64,000 bases of DNA from the NCBI GenBank assembly GCA_018056765.1, contig JAGPFA010000001.1, forward strand, positions 124,001 through 188,000, in the 5' to 3' direction. Made by a program: the position numbers and the translations under genes. Below the pieces are notes generated by a model. It had not been told where the DNA came from, made no database searches, and worked only from the letters and a program-made list of their open reading frames with translations. This document shows positions 52,069 to 61,138 of this stretch, in pieces. Position 1 is the stretch's first letter; every line of letters starts with the position of its first letter. Origin of the DNA: Syntrophaceae bacterium (lineage in GTDB: Bacteria > Desulfobacterota > Syntrophia > Syntrophales > Smithellaceae).

Positions 52069-53247
52069 ATGAGTGATAATATTGTGTTTTCCGGAAGTTT
52101 GCTTTTTTTGTCACTTGCGGATGTCTTTCAACTTCTGGGGGGCAATCACTGCACTGGAAAATTAACCCTGCACAGCAAGTACAGCCCGGACATGGGTGTG
52201 GTTTATTTTGCAGAGGGAAACCCTGTAAAAGCATTTTGGGGGAAACTTCGTGGAATCAAAGCAATTTATGGTCTCTTCGGATGGACCGATGGTAAATATT
52301 TTTTTTCCGAAGGTGATCATAATACACTCGATGCGGATATTGCTAAACCAATGATGGAGATCGTTCTGGAGGCCTCGCGAAGGTTGGATGATGGGGAAAT
52401 AGTAAGGATCGGGCCGGACAATTTATATCATTTAGATGTGCATGAGGCGGATGGCGACGGTGGACACATGCCGTATCTGTTGCCTCTCAAGGGGCCACCG
52501 GTTGACTATCTTTATGTGATGGGTGATTATGTCTATTCGGACGGTGCCGTTATCGTCAAAGAGGGTGAATACGGTAAATGGCTGTGGGTTATATCCGAGG
52601 GAACGGTAAAAATTGTGAGGGAGACGAACAGGGGGCTTGTGACCCTGGCCAGGCTGGGAGAAGGCTGTTTTATCGGGGCGGTCAGATCTCTTATTTACGG
52701 CAAACCGCACGGACGCAGCGCAACAGCCATCGCCGAAGGGGATGTCCACCTGAGTATCCTGGATACGGAAATTCTCCATCGGGAGTTTTTGTCTTTATCG
52801 GAAAATTTTCGAAAGCTCCTTTTGAGTCTGGACAACAGGCTCAGACCGATAAATGACAATGCGGTGGATGCGTACCTGGAAAAATTTTCCAGAGCACTTC
52901 CCGAAGAGAGGTTTGTTGACGAGAGATTTCAATCCAACACAGATCTGTTTATTATCAGGGAAGGAACGGCCGACATCATTGGCAAGGGACCACACGGTGA
53001 TGTACACCTTCTTTCACTGGGAGTTGATGACGTGTTTGGAAAAATTCCGTTTATGGGCTTTGGGCACGAGCCCCTGGCTGCGTATGTCATGACGACCGAA
53101 TCATTTGAGGCTGATCTTATCGATACGACGGCACTTCAGCGGGAGTACAACAATTTGTCTCACACTTTTCGAAATTTTGTTTTCGGTACGGCGACGAATA
53201 TCTCGATGACAACAAAATTGTTTTACCAGTTGCTAAGTAAAGAGTAA
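52069..53247 (+). CDS. PATAN/DUF4388 protein with two cyclic-nucleotide-binding folds
   Basis: A 392-residue soluble protein. The N-terminal part (1-115; FSGSLLFLSLADVFQLLGGN, GVVYFAEGNPVKA) is a DUF4388/PATAN domain. Two cyclic-nucleotide-binding-like beta-rolls follow (about 150-260: YLYVMGDYVYSDGAVIVKEG, GEGCFIGAVRSLIYG; and about 280-385: EERFVDERFQSNTDLFIIRE, LGVDDVFGKIPFMGF). No DNA-binding domain is present. PATAN domains are linked to gliding and social motility signalling in deltaproteobacteria. The phosphate-binding cassette is not obvious, so nucleotide binding is uncertain. GAGGAG precedes the ATG. Confidence 0.78.
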   Translation: MSDNIVFSGSLLFLSLADVFQLLGGNHCTGKLTLHSKYSPDMGVVYFAEGNPVKAFWGKLRGIKAIYGLFGWTDGKYFFSEGDHNTLDADIAKPMMEIVLEASRRLDDGEIVRIGPDNLYHLDVHEADGDGGHMPYLLPLKGPPVDYLYVMGDYVYSDGAVIVKEGEYGKWLWVISEGTVKIVRETNRGLVTLARLGEGCFIGAVRSLIYGKPHGRSATAIAEGDVHLSILDTEILHREFLSLSENFRKLLLSLDNRLRPINDNAVDAYLEKFSRALPEERFVDERFQSNTDLFIIREGTADIIGKGPHGDVHLLSLGVDDVFGKIPFMGFGHEPLAAYVMTTESFEADLIDTTALQREYNNLSHTFRNFVFGTATNISMTTKLFYQLLSKE

Positions 53248-53383
53248 AAGACGGAAAACCCAAAAAGAGGTATGCGAACATTGTGCAGAGATTCAATATA
53301 TTTTATACACACCCGCGGCGAAAATATTTAATTCGATAAAGCAAAAAGCATTTTTTAGCTTTACCCGATGAGAAGGGAGAACA

Positions 53384-53521
53384 ATGCCGGCTTTCAGAAC
53401 ATGCAGGTTTCACCGGATGAATCAATATCCTGAGGTAACAAAAAGGAGAAACAATCAGCCTTCATCAATGGAGTTGATGGGCGAGACGAAATCAGCTGAT
53501 CTTTATCGGAGGAGCATATGA
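53384..53521 (+). CDS. Possible short ORF coupled to the gene at 53518
   Basis: A 45-codon frame that starts ATG at 53384 with AAGGGAGA 4 bp upstream and whose TGA overlaps the next ATG (ATGA, 4 bp). The peptide (MPAFRTCRFHRMNQYPEV...) is basic and matches no family I know. The ribosome site and the overlap support translation; nothing supports a function. Confidence 0.35.
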   Translation: MPAFRTCRFHRMNQYPEVTKRRNNQPSSMELMGETKSADLYRRSI

Positions 53522-54216
53522 AGCCAGGATGGCTCAGGCGCTTGCAAACAACATATCGTGCAAAGAGAATCAGTGATGAGCTTATTTCTCAGATCGGCAA
53601 CACACTGAAAGACAATCCGCAGTTATCGATCGAAGAAGCATTAGGAGTCATTGATAAAAACAAAACAATATTCTTTCCCGGTGAGGAAAGCAGGCCGGCG
53701 GACCTGAAAACACTCTTTGCCTCTATCGTGTGGAAAACGTATAGATGCAATTATCCTACAAGCACACACTCAGCGCCGGATGAATATCGTGATGTTGTTT
53801 TCCGGGCGGCATATAGCTACCTCAGTCGCCCAAAGGCAGATGAAGGAAGAAATGTTCCAGACATCGATTGTCCGAAAAAAGCCCCAAGCCGACTAATTTG
53901 GAGACGCCCTGCGCTTGCTGCCGCGGCAACCATGATCATTGCTGTTCTCGGAGGCATTCTCTTTTTTGAACCAAACGTGTTGTTCATGGAACAGGTACAT
54001 GTTCCGGGTTTTATTCAAACAAGAAACACTAAATACAACGGATATATAGCCGATGCCCGCGAAACTCGGGCACTGATTGATAAAAATATATATCGGAAAG
54101 GCGACCAGCTGGATCAGGAGGGAAAATATGTGCTAAAAAGTATTTATCCCCAGTATATTGTCATCGAGGAGAAAAAAGACAAAAAGGACTTCATCGTGCA
54201 TTTGCATAATAAATAA
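53518..54216 (+). CDS. Membrane protein with a GspB-like C terminus, unknown function
   Basis: A 232-residue protein: N-terminal basic/helical domain (1-110), one membrane helix (PALAAAATMIIAVLGGILFF, about 130-151), and a periplasmic part ending YRKGDQLDQEGKYVLKSIYP-QYIVIEEKK, which recalls the end domain of type II secretion GspB or PilP-type proteins. No secretion genes are adjacent, so this is weak. GGAGGAG precedes the ATG. Confidence 0.6.
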   Translation: MKPGWLRRLQTTYRAKRISDELISQIGNTLKDNPQLSIEEALGVIDKNKTIFFPGEESRPADLKTLFASIVWKTYRCNYPTSTHSAPDEYRDVVFRAAYSYLSRPKADEGRNVPDIDCPKKAPSRLIWRRPALAAAATMIIAVLGGILFFEPNVLFMEQVHVPGFIQTRNTKYNGYIADARETRALIDKNIYRKGDQLDQEGKYVLKSIYPQYIVIEEKKDKKDFIVHLHNK

Positions 54217-54253
54217 CGAATTCCTGCAAAGATCATAATAAATCCACCACAGA

Positions 54254-55588
54254 TCACTCCCCTGTGTGTCTGGCGGCGGTGGTCTTTCCCCGCTGTTCAT
54301 CAACGAAGCAAACGATCACAATGGCTATGAAAAATAGAAATGAACAGACCAGGATCGCCTGTTCGAGACCCAGGACAGCCTGAAGCAGGCCCACGCCCAT
54401 GAGGCCGAAAATCGCTGACAGTCGGTTGGTGAAACTCCAAAGGCCGAAAAATTCTCCCGCCTTTGTATCAGGTGAAAAAAGGCCGACCATGGCGCGGCAG
54501 GCGGACTGAGTGGAGCCGAGACCAAGGCCCGCAACGGAACCAATGAAAAGAAAAACATGCTCAGTCTTAAGTGGTAGCCCCAGCAGGTTGCCGGCTATGG
54601 TGGTCAGAGGTTTGACCTTGTAGATCATGGTGATTGTGATGACCCAGAGAATGAGCGTCACGATGAACGTTTGTTTCGCCTTCCAGCGGTCCTGAAGGAT
54701 GCCGAAAAAAAATGCGCCGGCCGCCGCCGTCAATTGAGTCAGGACAAACATTAAAATCTGCGTCAGGGGAGACCATTTTATGACCTGGTCACCATAGATA
54801 AAGGCGAAAGCAATGACGATGGAAAGTCCGGCATAGGCGAAGAAAAAAGAGGTGAGCAGGATCAGGAGGTCTTTGTAGTCTCTGACGTTTTTAATAGTTT
54901 GATGCAGCCTTTTGAAACCTATCGTAAGATAACTCTCGTTTTGGGGGATCTTTCTGGAGGGGCTTTGTTCCTTTACCCACAAAAAGGTCGGAATGGCGGC
55001 AACCAGGAAGAAAAGCCCTGTTGCAGGACCGACGAGCCTCAGGTTGGCAAAGTTTTCCAATGTATAGACTCCTGCGCCGAGTCCGAAAATAACAATTGCC
55101 GTTGATGCAAGACCGCCAAAGTAGCCCAGACCCCAGGCGTAGCCGGAAATTTTGCCCAGCTCCTCGGGAGGGCCAAGTCCCGGCAGGAAGCTCGAGACAA
55201 AAGCTTCGCTGTAGGAGAAACCTACATTGGAAAGAATGATAAGCAGCATGCCAAGGACGATATAACCGGGATGAACAAAATAAAGGGCTGCTGTAGTTAT
55301 CACGGTTAACAGGCAGCTGCCCAGGAGAAAGGTCTTTTTTTGTCCCGTGAAATCCATCACGGCGCCGAAAAAAGGAGCGGACAAAAGAACGATGAGGTAA
55401 CTTATGGAAAGGGAAACGCTCCACAAGAGGTTGCCCAGACGGTATTCGGGGCCATCACCGACAATGATCCGGGGAAAGATAATGCAAAATACAACTGTAA
55501 TGATGACAGTTGTGTAGGACGAGTTGGCAAAGTCAAACATCGCCCAGCCGAAAAGTTCTTTACCGGATGCTCTATTTATCTTCGTCAT
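54254..55588 (-). CDS. MFS transporter, UMF1/Atg22-like family
   Basis: A 444-residue protein with about 12 membrane helices. The N terminus (GKELFGWAMFDFANSSYTTV) and SYSEAFVSSFLPGL match the UMF1/Atg22-like major facilitator family found in many bacteria. FGLGAGVYTLEN separates the halves. Substrate is unknown. The stop of the upstream prc gene lies 47 bp away, so the two genes may be independent. RNA start elements were not evident. Confidence 0.85.
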   Translation of the reverse strand: MTKINRASGKELFGWAMFDFANSSYTTVIITVVFCIIFPRIIVGDGPEYRLGNLLWSVSLSISYLIVLLSAPFFGAVMDFTGQKKTFLLGSCLLTVITTAALYFVHPGYIVLGMLLIILSNVGFSYSEAFVSSFLPGLGPPEELGKISGYAWGLGYFGGLASTAIVIFGLGAGVYTLENFANLRLVGPATGLFFLVAAIPTFLWVKEQSPSRKIPQNESYLTIGFKRLHQTIKNVRDYKDLLILLTSFFFAYAGLSIVIAFAFIYGDQVIKWSPLTQILMFVLTQLTAAAGAFFFGILQDRWKAKQTFIVTLILWVITITMIYKVKPLTTIAGNLLGLPLKTEHVFLFIGSVAGLGLGSTQSACRAMVGLFSPDTKAGEFFGLWSFTNRLSAIFGLMGVGLLQAVLGLEQAILVCSFLFFIAIVIVCFVDEQRGKTTAARHTGE

Positions 55589-55635
55589 CGTATTTTAATA
55601 TCTTTCCGAAATGCAGGTTCAAGGTCAAAATAAAA

Positions 55636-57762
55636 TCATTGTCCAAAAGTGTTTTGCCTGCCCGATGAGTCGCCGACATACCCGGCCCTTGTCTGAATGG
55701 TCGGCGAGGCTGGCTGGAGAGTTACCATATCCAGAAGAATATTGACGCTCTCGTTTATAAATGGCTTATATTGTTCCTGGGATTTCTTTGAGACGCCATC
55801 GGCCTGTTTTTGTTCCTGATCGTTTGCTTTTGTTTTGGATTTCACTTCTGTGCGCAGATCCTTCAGGCGGACAAGACCATCTTTACCGCGTGCTTCTTTG
55901 TTCTGTTTCACGATTTCCAAAAATTGTTCATCTTTTGCGACCCGTGACGCAGAGCGCAGGGAAAGACGCGAAATAAGGGACTGCTCAATTTGTTTCCACG
56001 GGTGCTCATAGCGACCTCCCAGTCTGAGAAAAGGTTCTATTTGTTGGGGGGGCAGAGAATAATCCAGAAGCATTTCCCCAACGTCCTCCAGAATAAACCA
56101 AAAAGGCAGACGAACATCAGCCTCGACGCCGTTTTTTTGTGTCGATTTTCCACCCGGGAGGAAATAAAGAGCGGTTGTTACTTTCATGCTGCCCATATTG
56201 TCGGGCAGAGGGGTCAGCATCTGCACGGATCCCTTTCCGAAAGTATGATCTGAACCGACAATAACCGCACGCCGGTAGTCCTTGAGTGCGCCGGCCACAA
56301 TCTCACTTGCTGAAGCGCTCAGTCTGCTTGTCAGAACGACAAGGGGGCCCAAGTATACGGAGCCGGTATTCTCGGCGGGAAATGAGAGCACACTTAGCCT
56401 GCCCGACCTTCTGGAATGGACTCCGGTGGCCAGGACCATAATATACCCGCTTTTATCTTTGGTAGCGACAACGCCGCCCGGTCCCAAAAACAGACCTGTC
56501 AGCTGTACCGCCTCTGCCAGAAGACCTCCGCCGTTACGAGACAGATCAAGCACTATTCCGTCCACCTTCTGTCGTTTGGCTTCTTTCAAGAGCTTGCGTA
56601 CATCCTCGTATGAAGATCTGTTTTCTTTTGCATCGCCGTAGAAAGAGGGTAGATCAATAACGCCGAAATTAAATGTTTTCCCATTTAAGCTTCTCGTTTC
56701 ATAAGTAATTGAAGCTTCCTGCTCTTTGATATTAATTTTGTCGCGAATAATTGTGATATCGAAACGTTCTACGTTTTGCGCCTGACGCAGAATCGTCAGG
56801 GTTACTTTGGTGCCTTTTTTTCCGCGGATCATCCTTACGACATCGCGCAGATCCATGTCGATGACATTGACCGGTTTTTGGTTTTCCTGGGCTACCGCGA
56901 TGATTTTATCTTTGGGTTTAAGAAGACCGGACGCTTCTGCTCCTCCGCCGGGGATCATTTCCTCGATAACGGTAAAACCGTTGTCGTTGCTCAGGACCGC
57001 ACCGATGCCTTCGAGAGACAGCTGCATGTGGATTTGAAGATCCTCATAACTTTCGGCGGACAAATAACTCGTGTGTGGGTCGAGGGCGCGAGCAAAGGCC
57101 TCTGCCGCCACCGTCACCATCTGTTCCGGATCACGTTCCATCACTCGTCTGGTTTGCAGTTCGTAATGATGAATCTGTTTTTGTATGGCCTGTTGGGGTT
57201 CGACCCCGTTGATCAGAGCATTTTCGATCTGGAACTGAACGAACTTTTTCAAGAGAATCTGTTTTTCCATCCTTGTTCTTGCAAAATTACGTTTACGTGC
57301 GTCTATCTGCAACTCCAACGACTCATCGGGGCGATAGCCGGACCCGAGAAGTTTTTTTACAATTTCTTCATTTTCAGCGGCTCTGGTTACCAAAACATTA
57401 TAGAGAGGCGCCAGTGAGGTGCAGTTGCCCTTGAGCATTGCCGGGAAAAGATCGTGGAGAAGAGGCCCAAAACGTTCAATATCGGACTCATAAAGAAGGG
57501 TTTTGGAAGGATCAATATTTTTAATCAGTTGATCGACGGCATGAGACCTGGTTTCTTCATCGAGGCTTGTCAGAGCATAATGATTGGATAAAAAACCTTT
57601 CATCAGGGCAGGCATACGGCTGCAGGTCAGATTCCTGGCATCGGCGGGTCGGGGGATGATTAGCAAGAAGGCGCAAAGGACAAAAAACAACAACTTAATT
57701 GTGGGAACAGATGAAAAGTCTGTTCCTGGGGGCTGGAGCGTAACTTTCTCTTTTTTATGCAT
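55636..57762 (-). CDS. prc: Tail-specific periplasmic protease Prc (Tsp/CtpA family)
   Basis: A 708-residue S41 protease: signal peptide (hydrophobic LLFFVLCAFLLIIP, cleavage near ADA), Prc N-terminal helical domain, PDZ domain (LEGIGAVLSNDNGFTVIEEM), and the protease core with catalytic Ser in SASASEI and Lys in FGKGSVQML, ending in a DUF3340-like tail. It degrades periplasmic proteins from their C termini and processes cell-wall enzymes. ATG 57762 is used with GGGAAGG upstream, because an earlier TTG at 57846 lies within the promoter. Confidence 0.93.
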   Translation of the reverse strand: MHKKEKVTLQPPGTDFSSVPTIKLLFFVLCAFLLIIPRPADARNLTCSRMPALMKGFLSNHYALTSLDEETRSHAVDQLIKNIDPSKTLLYESDIERFGPLLHDLFPAMLKGNCTSLAPLYNVLVTRAAENEEIVKKLLGSGYRPDESLELQIDARKRNFARTRMEKQILLKKFVQFQIENALINGVEPQQAIQKQIHHYELQTRRVMERDPEQMVTVAAEAFARALDPHTSYLSAESYEDLQIHMQLSLEGIGAVLSNDNGFTVIEEMIPGGGAEASGLLKPKDKIIAVAQENQKPVNVIDMDLRDVVRMIRGKKGTKVTLTILRQAQNVERFDITIIRDKINIKEQEASITYETRSLNGKTFNFGVIDLPSFYGDAKENRSSYEDVRKLLKEAKRQKVDGIVLDLSRNGGGLLAEAVQLTGLFLGPGGVVATKDKSGYIMVLATGVHSRRSGRLSVLSFPAENTGSVYLGPLVVLTSRLSASASEIVAGALKDYRRAVIVGSDHTFGKGSVQMLTPLPDNMGSMKVTTALYFLPGGKSTQKNGVEADVRLPFWFILEDVGEMLLDYSLPPQQIEPFLRLGGRYEHPWKQIEQSLISRLSLRSASRVAKDEQFLEIVKQNKEARGKDGLVRLKDLRTEVKSKTKANDQEQKQADGVSKKSQEQYKPFINESVNILLDMVTLQPASPTIQTRAGYVGDSSGRQNTFGQ

Positions 57763-58091
57763 TGATTTTGCCTTCCCGCTGTGCCTGTGTAAAGTAGGCG
57801 GGGTAAGAGATTGCCAATATGTATAATGATTAATAGAGGTGGGCAAAGATTATGTCAAGAAGAAAAGTTAAAGTGAAATCAAATGGTTTTTAAAAGGAAA
57901 GCATGTTGATTCATCAAGATGTGGAAAAATAATTTTGAAAATAGTATTGAAATTTCCGTTAATTTCTATATCCTGCGGATTAGCTTTAAAGATTCATAAA
58001 ATTACCGGTTACGTAACTTCTCGCGACGAAAATTGTCAGGCGCTATGTAATTTGCCAAGCTATTTGCAAACAAGCAGTCAGGGGATCGATC
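57763..58091. other. Divergent intergenic region prc / zinc-ribbon protease
   Basis: About 330 bp with no gene. It contains a sigma-70 promoter for prc (listed). Nothing distinctive was seen on the plus strand apart from short AT-rich stretches and a 10-bp palindrome GTTACGTAAC. Confidence 0.5.
57830..57858 (-). promoter_or_regulatory. Sigma-70 promoter of prc
   Basis: On the minus strand TTGACA (57858-57853), 17 bp, TATTAA (57835-57830). It places the transcript start well inside the longest open frame and fixes the start codon downstream. Confidence 0.7.
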
Positions 58092-59465
58092 ATGATATGT
58101 CCTCAATGCGGCTATGAACGTCAAAAAAAAGACAGCATCGTCAGTTTAGCCGAGTGCCCCAAATGTGGAATAATATACAATAAATGGAAAAGTGACGAAC
58201 CGCATGAGGACGAACACGGCGACGTTACTGAAACCGCTTACTCCAGCTTTCCATCAGAAAACAAAAAGAAGATGAGTCTTGAGAAACTTGCGATTTACGC
58301 AGTTGTCATTGCGGTTTCAGTAATTATTCTTCACTCCATTATCGTGCCTGCCATGATCAGTCTATACAAATCCGCCAAAACCGTTCGTCCCTCCAGTGCG
58401 GCAGTTGACGAAAAAAAATCTGATGATCATGTTGTCCCTGCAGATGATGAGGAAGCCGGCAAGGCGTTGCCCCTGAAGATAGCAGCTGTCGCCACATCTT
58501 CCGTAGTGGTCATAAATACGCACACAGGCGCTGCCGCCGGCGGATTTTTTCTCAACCGTAACGGAGACATAATCACCAGCGGGCATTTTTTGACCACAGG
58601 AGGTGATGCCGCGATAAAAACCTCAGATGGAAGTTATTTTAGTGTGACTAAGGTTCTTGCCAGAAATGTACACAATGATCTGGTTATCGCCTCTACATCA
58701 GCTTCGCCCCATTATGCAAGACCTCTGGAGATAAACACCTCTTTACCGCAACCAGGCGAAAAGGTTTATATTCCCGACTGGCACAAAGGTGAGGGCAAGA
58801 CCGTCGCCTCGGGAAATGTTTTGGCTGTGCTAAAAACAGGGCCGGGCGCGGCTTTTATTCAAGTGAACGTGCCTGTCCTTGCATCTACCAGCGGGGCACC
58901 GCTCTTGAACAGGCGCGGCGAGGTAATTGGAGTGGCGGTATTTAAAAATTCGGACGGCACAAACATAAATCAGTGCATTGCCTCTGAGGAAATAATCGCA
59001 CTTGATGAAATCAGGAAATCTTTTTCGTTTAACCCACAGACACAGATGCCATCACCGAAGACGCGTGACGTGTATTGTTATGTCGGGTCAGACGGGCATG
59101 TCAGCTTTGTCGAGTGGCAAACGAGGATGCAGCTTACCCGTCCCGACGGATCACTTGATGCTGAAAAATTTGAAAAGTGGGTGCTGGAAGAAATTGGTAC
59201 TCATCCTGATTATATCAATCCGGAAAAAGAAGCGCTGGAAGATCTGGAAAAGAACCGTGAAAAGCTTTTTAAAAGCGTTTTTCCACACCGGTCAATGAGC
59301 GATACTAATTTGACAAAGGGGGAAAAGGAGTGGCTTGAGGCGCGATACAGGAAGCATTATTGGGAAGTGTATAACCACTGGGCAACCAAACGTGAGGACG
59401 CCATCCGGAAATACAATACGATGATGGCAGATTTCAAAAAGTTTTGCGCTCAAAGGAAGCAATAA
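58092..59465 (+). CDS. Zinc-ribbon, membrane-anchored trypsin-like serine protease
   Basis: A 457-residue protein. The N terminus has two CxxC pairs (CPQC at 3-6 and CPKC at 22-25), a zinc ribbon. A membrane helix lies at about 66-90. A trypsin-like domain follows (about 128-310) with His165 (ITSGHFL), Asp196 (VHNDLVIAS) and Ser267 (ASTSGAPLL), so a full catalytic triad is present. The C-terminal part (about 320-457; SPKTRDVYCYVGSDGHVSFV) is helical, charged and unassigned. Topology: zinc ribbon in the cytoplasm, protease in the periplasm. Substrates unknown. Confidence 0.85.
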   Translation: MICPQCGYERQKKDSIVSLAECPKCGIIYNKWKSDEPHEDEHGDVTETAYSSFPSENKKKMSLEKLAIYAVVIAVSVIILHSIIVPAMISLYKSAKTVRPSSAAVDEKKSDDHVVPADDEEAGKALPLKIAAVATSSVVVINTHTGAAAGGFFLNRNGDIITSGHFLTTGGDAAIKTSDGSYFSVTKVLARNVHNDLVIASTSASPHYARPLEINTSLPQPGEKVYIPDWHKGEGKTVASGNVLAVLKTGPGAAFIQVNVPVLASTSGAPLLNRRGEVIGVAVFKNSDGTNINQCIASEEIIALDEIRKSFSFNPQTQMPSPKTRDVYCYVGSDGHVSFVEWQTRMQLTRPDGSLDAEKFEKWVLEEIGTHPDYINPEKEALEDLEKNREKLFKSVFPHRSMSDTNLTKGEKEWLEARYRKHYWEVYNHWATKREDAIRKYNTMMADFKKFCAQRKQ

Positions 59466-59474
59466 GAAGAAAAC

Positions 59475-59516
59475 AAGAAAAACCCGTTGTCTCCATCACG
59501 GAAGGCCAACGGGTTT
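59475..59516 (-). terminator. Terminator of the biotinyl-domain gene
   Basis: Minus strand AAACCCGTTG pairs with CAACGGGTTT across a 17-base loop, followed by TT CTTG. It lies 25 bp after the stop of the gene at 59541. Confidence 0.65.
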
Positions 59517-59540
59517 GGCTGCAATAGGCATAAAGGGGTG

Positions 59541-59756
59541 CTATTCGATGATTGCCAGCACCTGACCTTCATTGACAGAGTCTCCCACCTTAACTTTTAT
59601 TTCCTTAATGGTCCCTGCGGCAGGCGCATAAACAGGAATTTCCATTTTCATTGCGTCCATAATGATGACCTCTTCATCCTCCTGCACACTGCTTCCTACA
59701 GTTACCGGAATGTCGGCGATCTTTCCCGGCATAGGCGCTTTGATTTCCGTAGCCAT
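59541..59756 (-). CDS. Small biotin/lipoyl-domain carrier protein
   Basis: A 71-residue protein that is a single biotinyl domain: IKAPMPGKIADIPVTVGSSV, then the biotinylation motif DAMKM (usual form A/E-MKM with target Lys), and GDSVNEGQVLAIIE. Such tiny carriers serve as the gamma-like subunit of acyl-CoA carboxylases or decarboxylases, yet no carboxylase gene is adjacent. TGGAGG is upstream of the ATG, 11 bp away. A 16-bp palindrome lies further upstream. Confidence 0.88.
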   Translation of the reverse strand: MATEIKAPMPGKIADIPVTVGSSVQEDEEVIIMDAMKMEIPVYAPAAGTIKEIKVKVGDSVNEGQVLAIIE

Positions 59757-59840
59757 TGTTTTTAAGAACCTCCATTTGTTTTTTATTTATGTCAAGACAA
59801 ACACCGCACAGCGCCGTCTTGTCTTTTTCAAAAGATTTTT

Positions 59841-59856
59841 ATTTCCTATAGGAAAT
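59841..59856. repeat. 16-bp perfect palindrome
   Basis: ATTTCCTATAGGAAAT, 85 bp upstream of the biotinyl-domain gene and 46 bp after the macB stop. It could be an operator; no regulator gene is adjacent. Confidence 0.5.
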
Positions 59857-59902
59857 GGGTAAATTGGTCAATATAATTATGAGGCAAGTCAGTTTATTGA
59901 TT

Positions 59903-61138
59903 TTATTCATGTCTTAAGGCGTCAATAGGACTCATCAGCGATGCTTTACAGGCTGGATAAAAGCCGAAGAAAATGCCGACAAGGCCTGAAAACCCCAGAG
60001 ACATCAAAATGGAGAAAAAAGAAAAGCTGATCGACCAGTCGGCGAAGTAAGAAAGCATTTTGGCCGCTGCAATGCCCGTTAAAACTCCAATCAGGCCGCC
60101 GATCAATGATAAAATAAGGGCTTCAATGATGAATTGTGTACGAATATCCCATGTTTTGGCGCCCACGGCCATGCGGATGCCGATCTCACGTGTTCTTTCG
60201 GTAACAGATACGAGCATGATATTCATAATGCCGATGCCGCCCACGAGAAGGGAAACTCCCGCGACGGCGGCCAGCAAAAGAGCCATCACCTGAGACGCCT
60301 GTTCCGCCATTTGCATCATTTGCGTCAGATTGCGTACTGTGAAATCATCTTCCTGGCCGTGTGAGATTCTGTGCCTTTGCCTGAGCAGTTGCCTGATTTG
60401 CTCTTCGGCGCTATCCAGCGCTTGCGTGCTTACAGCCTTCACCATGATCGATCGAATTGTTCCGGCAAACCATCTGCCGAAGAGATTTCTTTGTGCGGAA
60501 GTGACAGGTACATAAACAATGTCATCCTGATCCATACCCATCATGGACTGACCTTTTCTTTCCAGAACGCCTATGATGGTGAAGGCCGCTTTTTTGATCC
60601 TTACCTGTTTGTCCAGCGGATCGTCGTTACCAAAGAGACTTTCCGCAACTGTTTGTCCGATGATACATACCTTGGCTGCGCTGCGAATTTCCTGCTCATA
60701 GAAGTTTCTGCCGGCAGCCAGAGTCCAGTCGCGAACTTCGAGCATGTTTTCATCGGTTCCATACACAGTTGTCGCCCAGTTTTGATTACCGTAGACAATT
60801 TGCGCACCGCCGTTGAGCACCGGCGCGGCTGTCTGGACGGAGGAGCATTCATTTCTGATGGCATCTGCGTCGGTGCGGGTCAAATTTTGAGTAGAGCCGC
60901 TGGCCAGGCGGATGCCGCCGCTGGTCGTGGAGCCCGGGATAACTATGATCAGGTTGCTTCCGACGGCGGAAATCTGTTCGGAAATTTTGTTGCGTGCGCC
61001 TTTGCCGACGGCCAGCATGGTAATTACCGCGGCGACGCCGATAATAATGCCCAGCATCGTCAGGCCGGAACGCATTTTGTTTACGCTAAGTGCGCGCAGT
61101 GATATTTTAATCGTCGAAGGCAGGTTGATCATCATCAA
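59903..61138 (-). CDS. macB: MacB-type ABC permease
   Basis: A 411-residue permease with one N-terminal membrane helix (LTMLGIIIGVAAVITMLAV, about 26-46), a large periplasmic domain (about 50-285) and three C-terminal helices including the FtsX fold (LLAAVAGVSLLVGGIGIMNI, RTREIGIRMAVGA). It transfers substrates through TolC with MacA. Here the ATP-binding domain is a separate protein, encoded just upstream, rather than fused as in E. coli MacB. It overlaps that gene by 4 bp. Confidence 0.93.
   Translation of the reverse strand: MMMINLPSTIKISLRALSVNKMRSGLTMLGIIIGVAAVITMLAVGKGARNKISEQISAVGSNLIIVIPGSTTSGGIRLASGSTQNLTRTDADAIRNECSSVQTAAPVLNGGAQIVYGNQNWATTVYGTDENMLEVRDWTLAAGRNFYEQEIRSAAKVCIIGQTVAESLFGNDDPLDKQVRIKKAAFTIIGVLERKGQSMMGMDQDDIVYVPVTSAQRNLFGRWFAGTIRSIMVKAVSTQALDSAEEQIRQLLRQRHRISHGQEDDFTVRNLTQMMQMAEQASQVMALLLAAVAGVSLLVGGIGIMNIMLVSVTERTREIGIRMAVGAKTWDIRTQFIIEALILSLIGGLIGVLTGIAAAKMLSYFADWSISFSFFSILMSLGFSGLVGIFFGFYPACKASLMSPIDALRHE

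Noticed and set aside
53330..53370. Hairpin-like AT-rich stretch after the PATAN gene
   Set aside because: Only a 5-bp stem; likely chance in AT-rich DNA.
57763..57846. TTG start extending Prc
   Set aside because: The TTG lies between the -35 and -10 of a consensus sigma-70 promoter on the same strand.
59793..59826. Hairpin AAGACAA...TTGTCTT
   Set aside because: An 18-base loop and no gene ending in that orientation; not convincing as a terminator.
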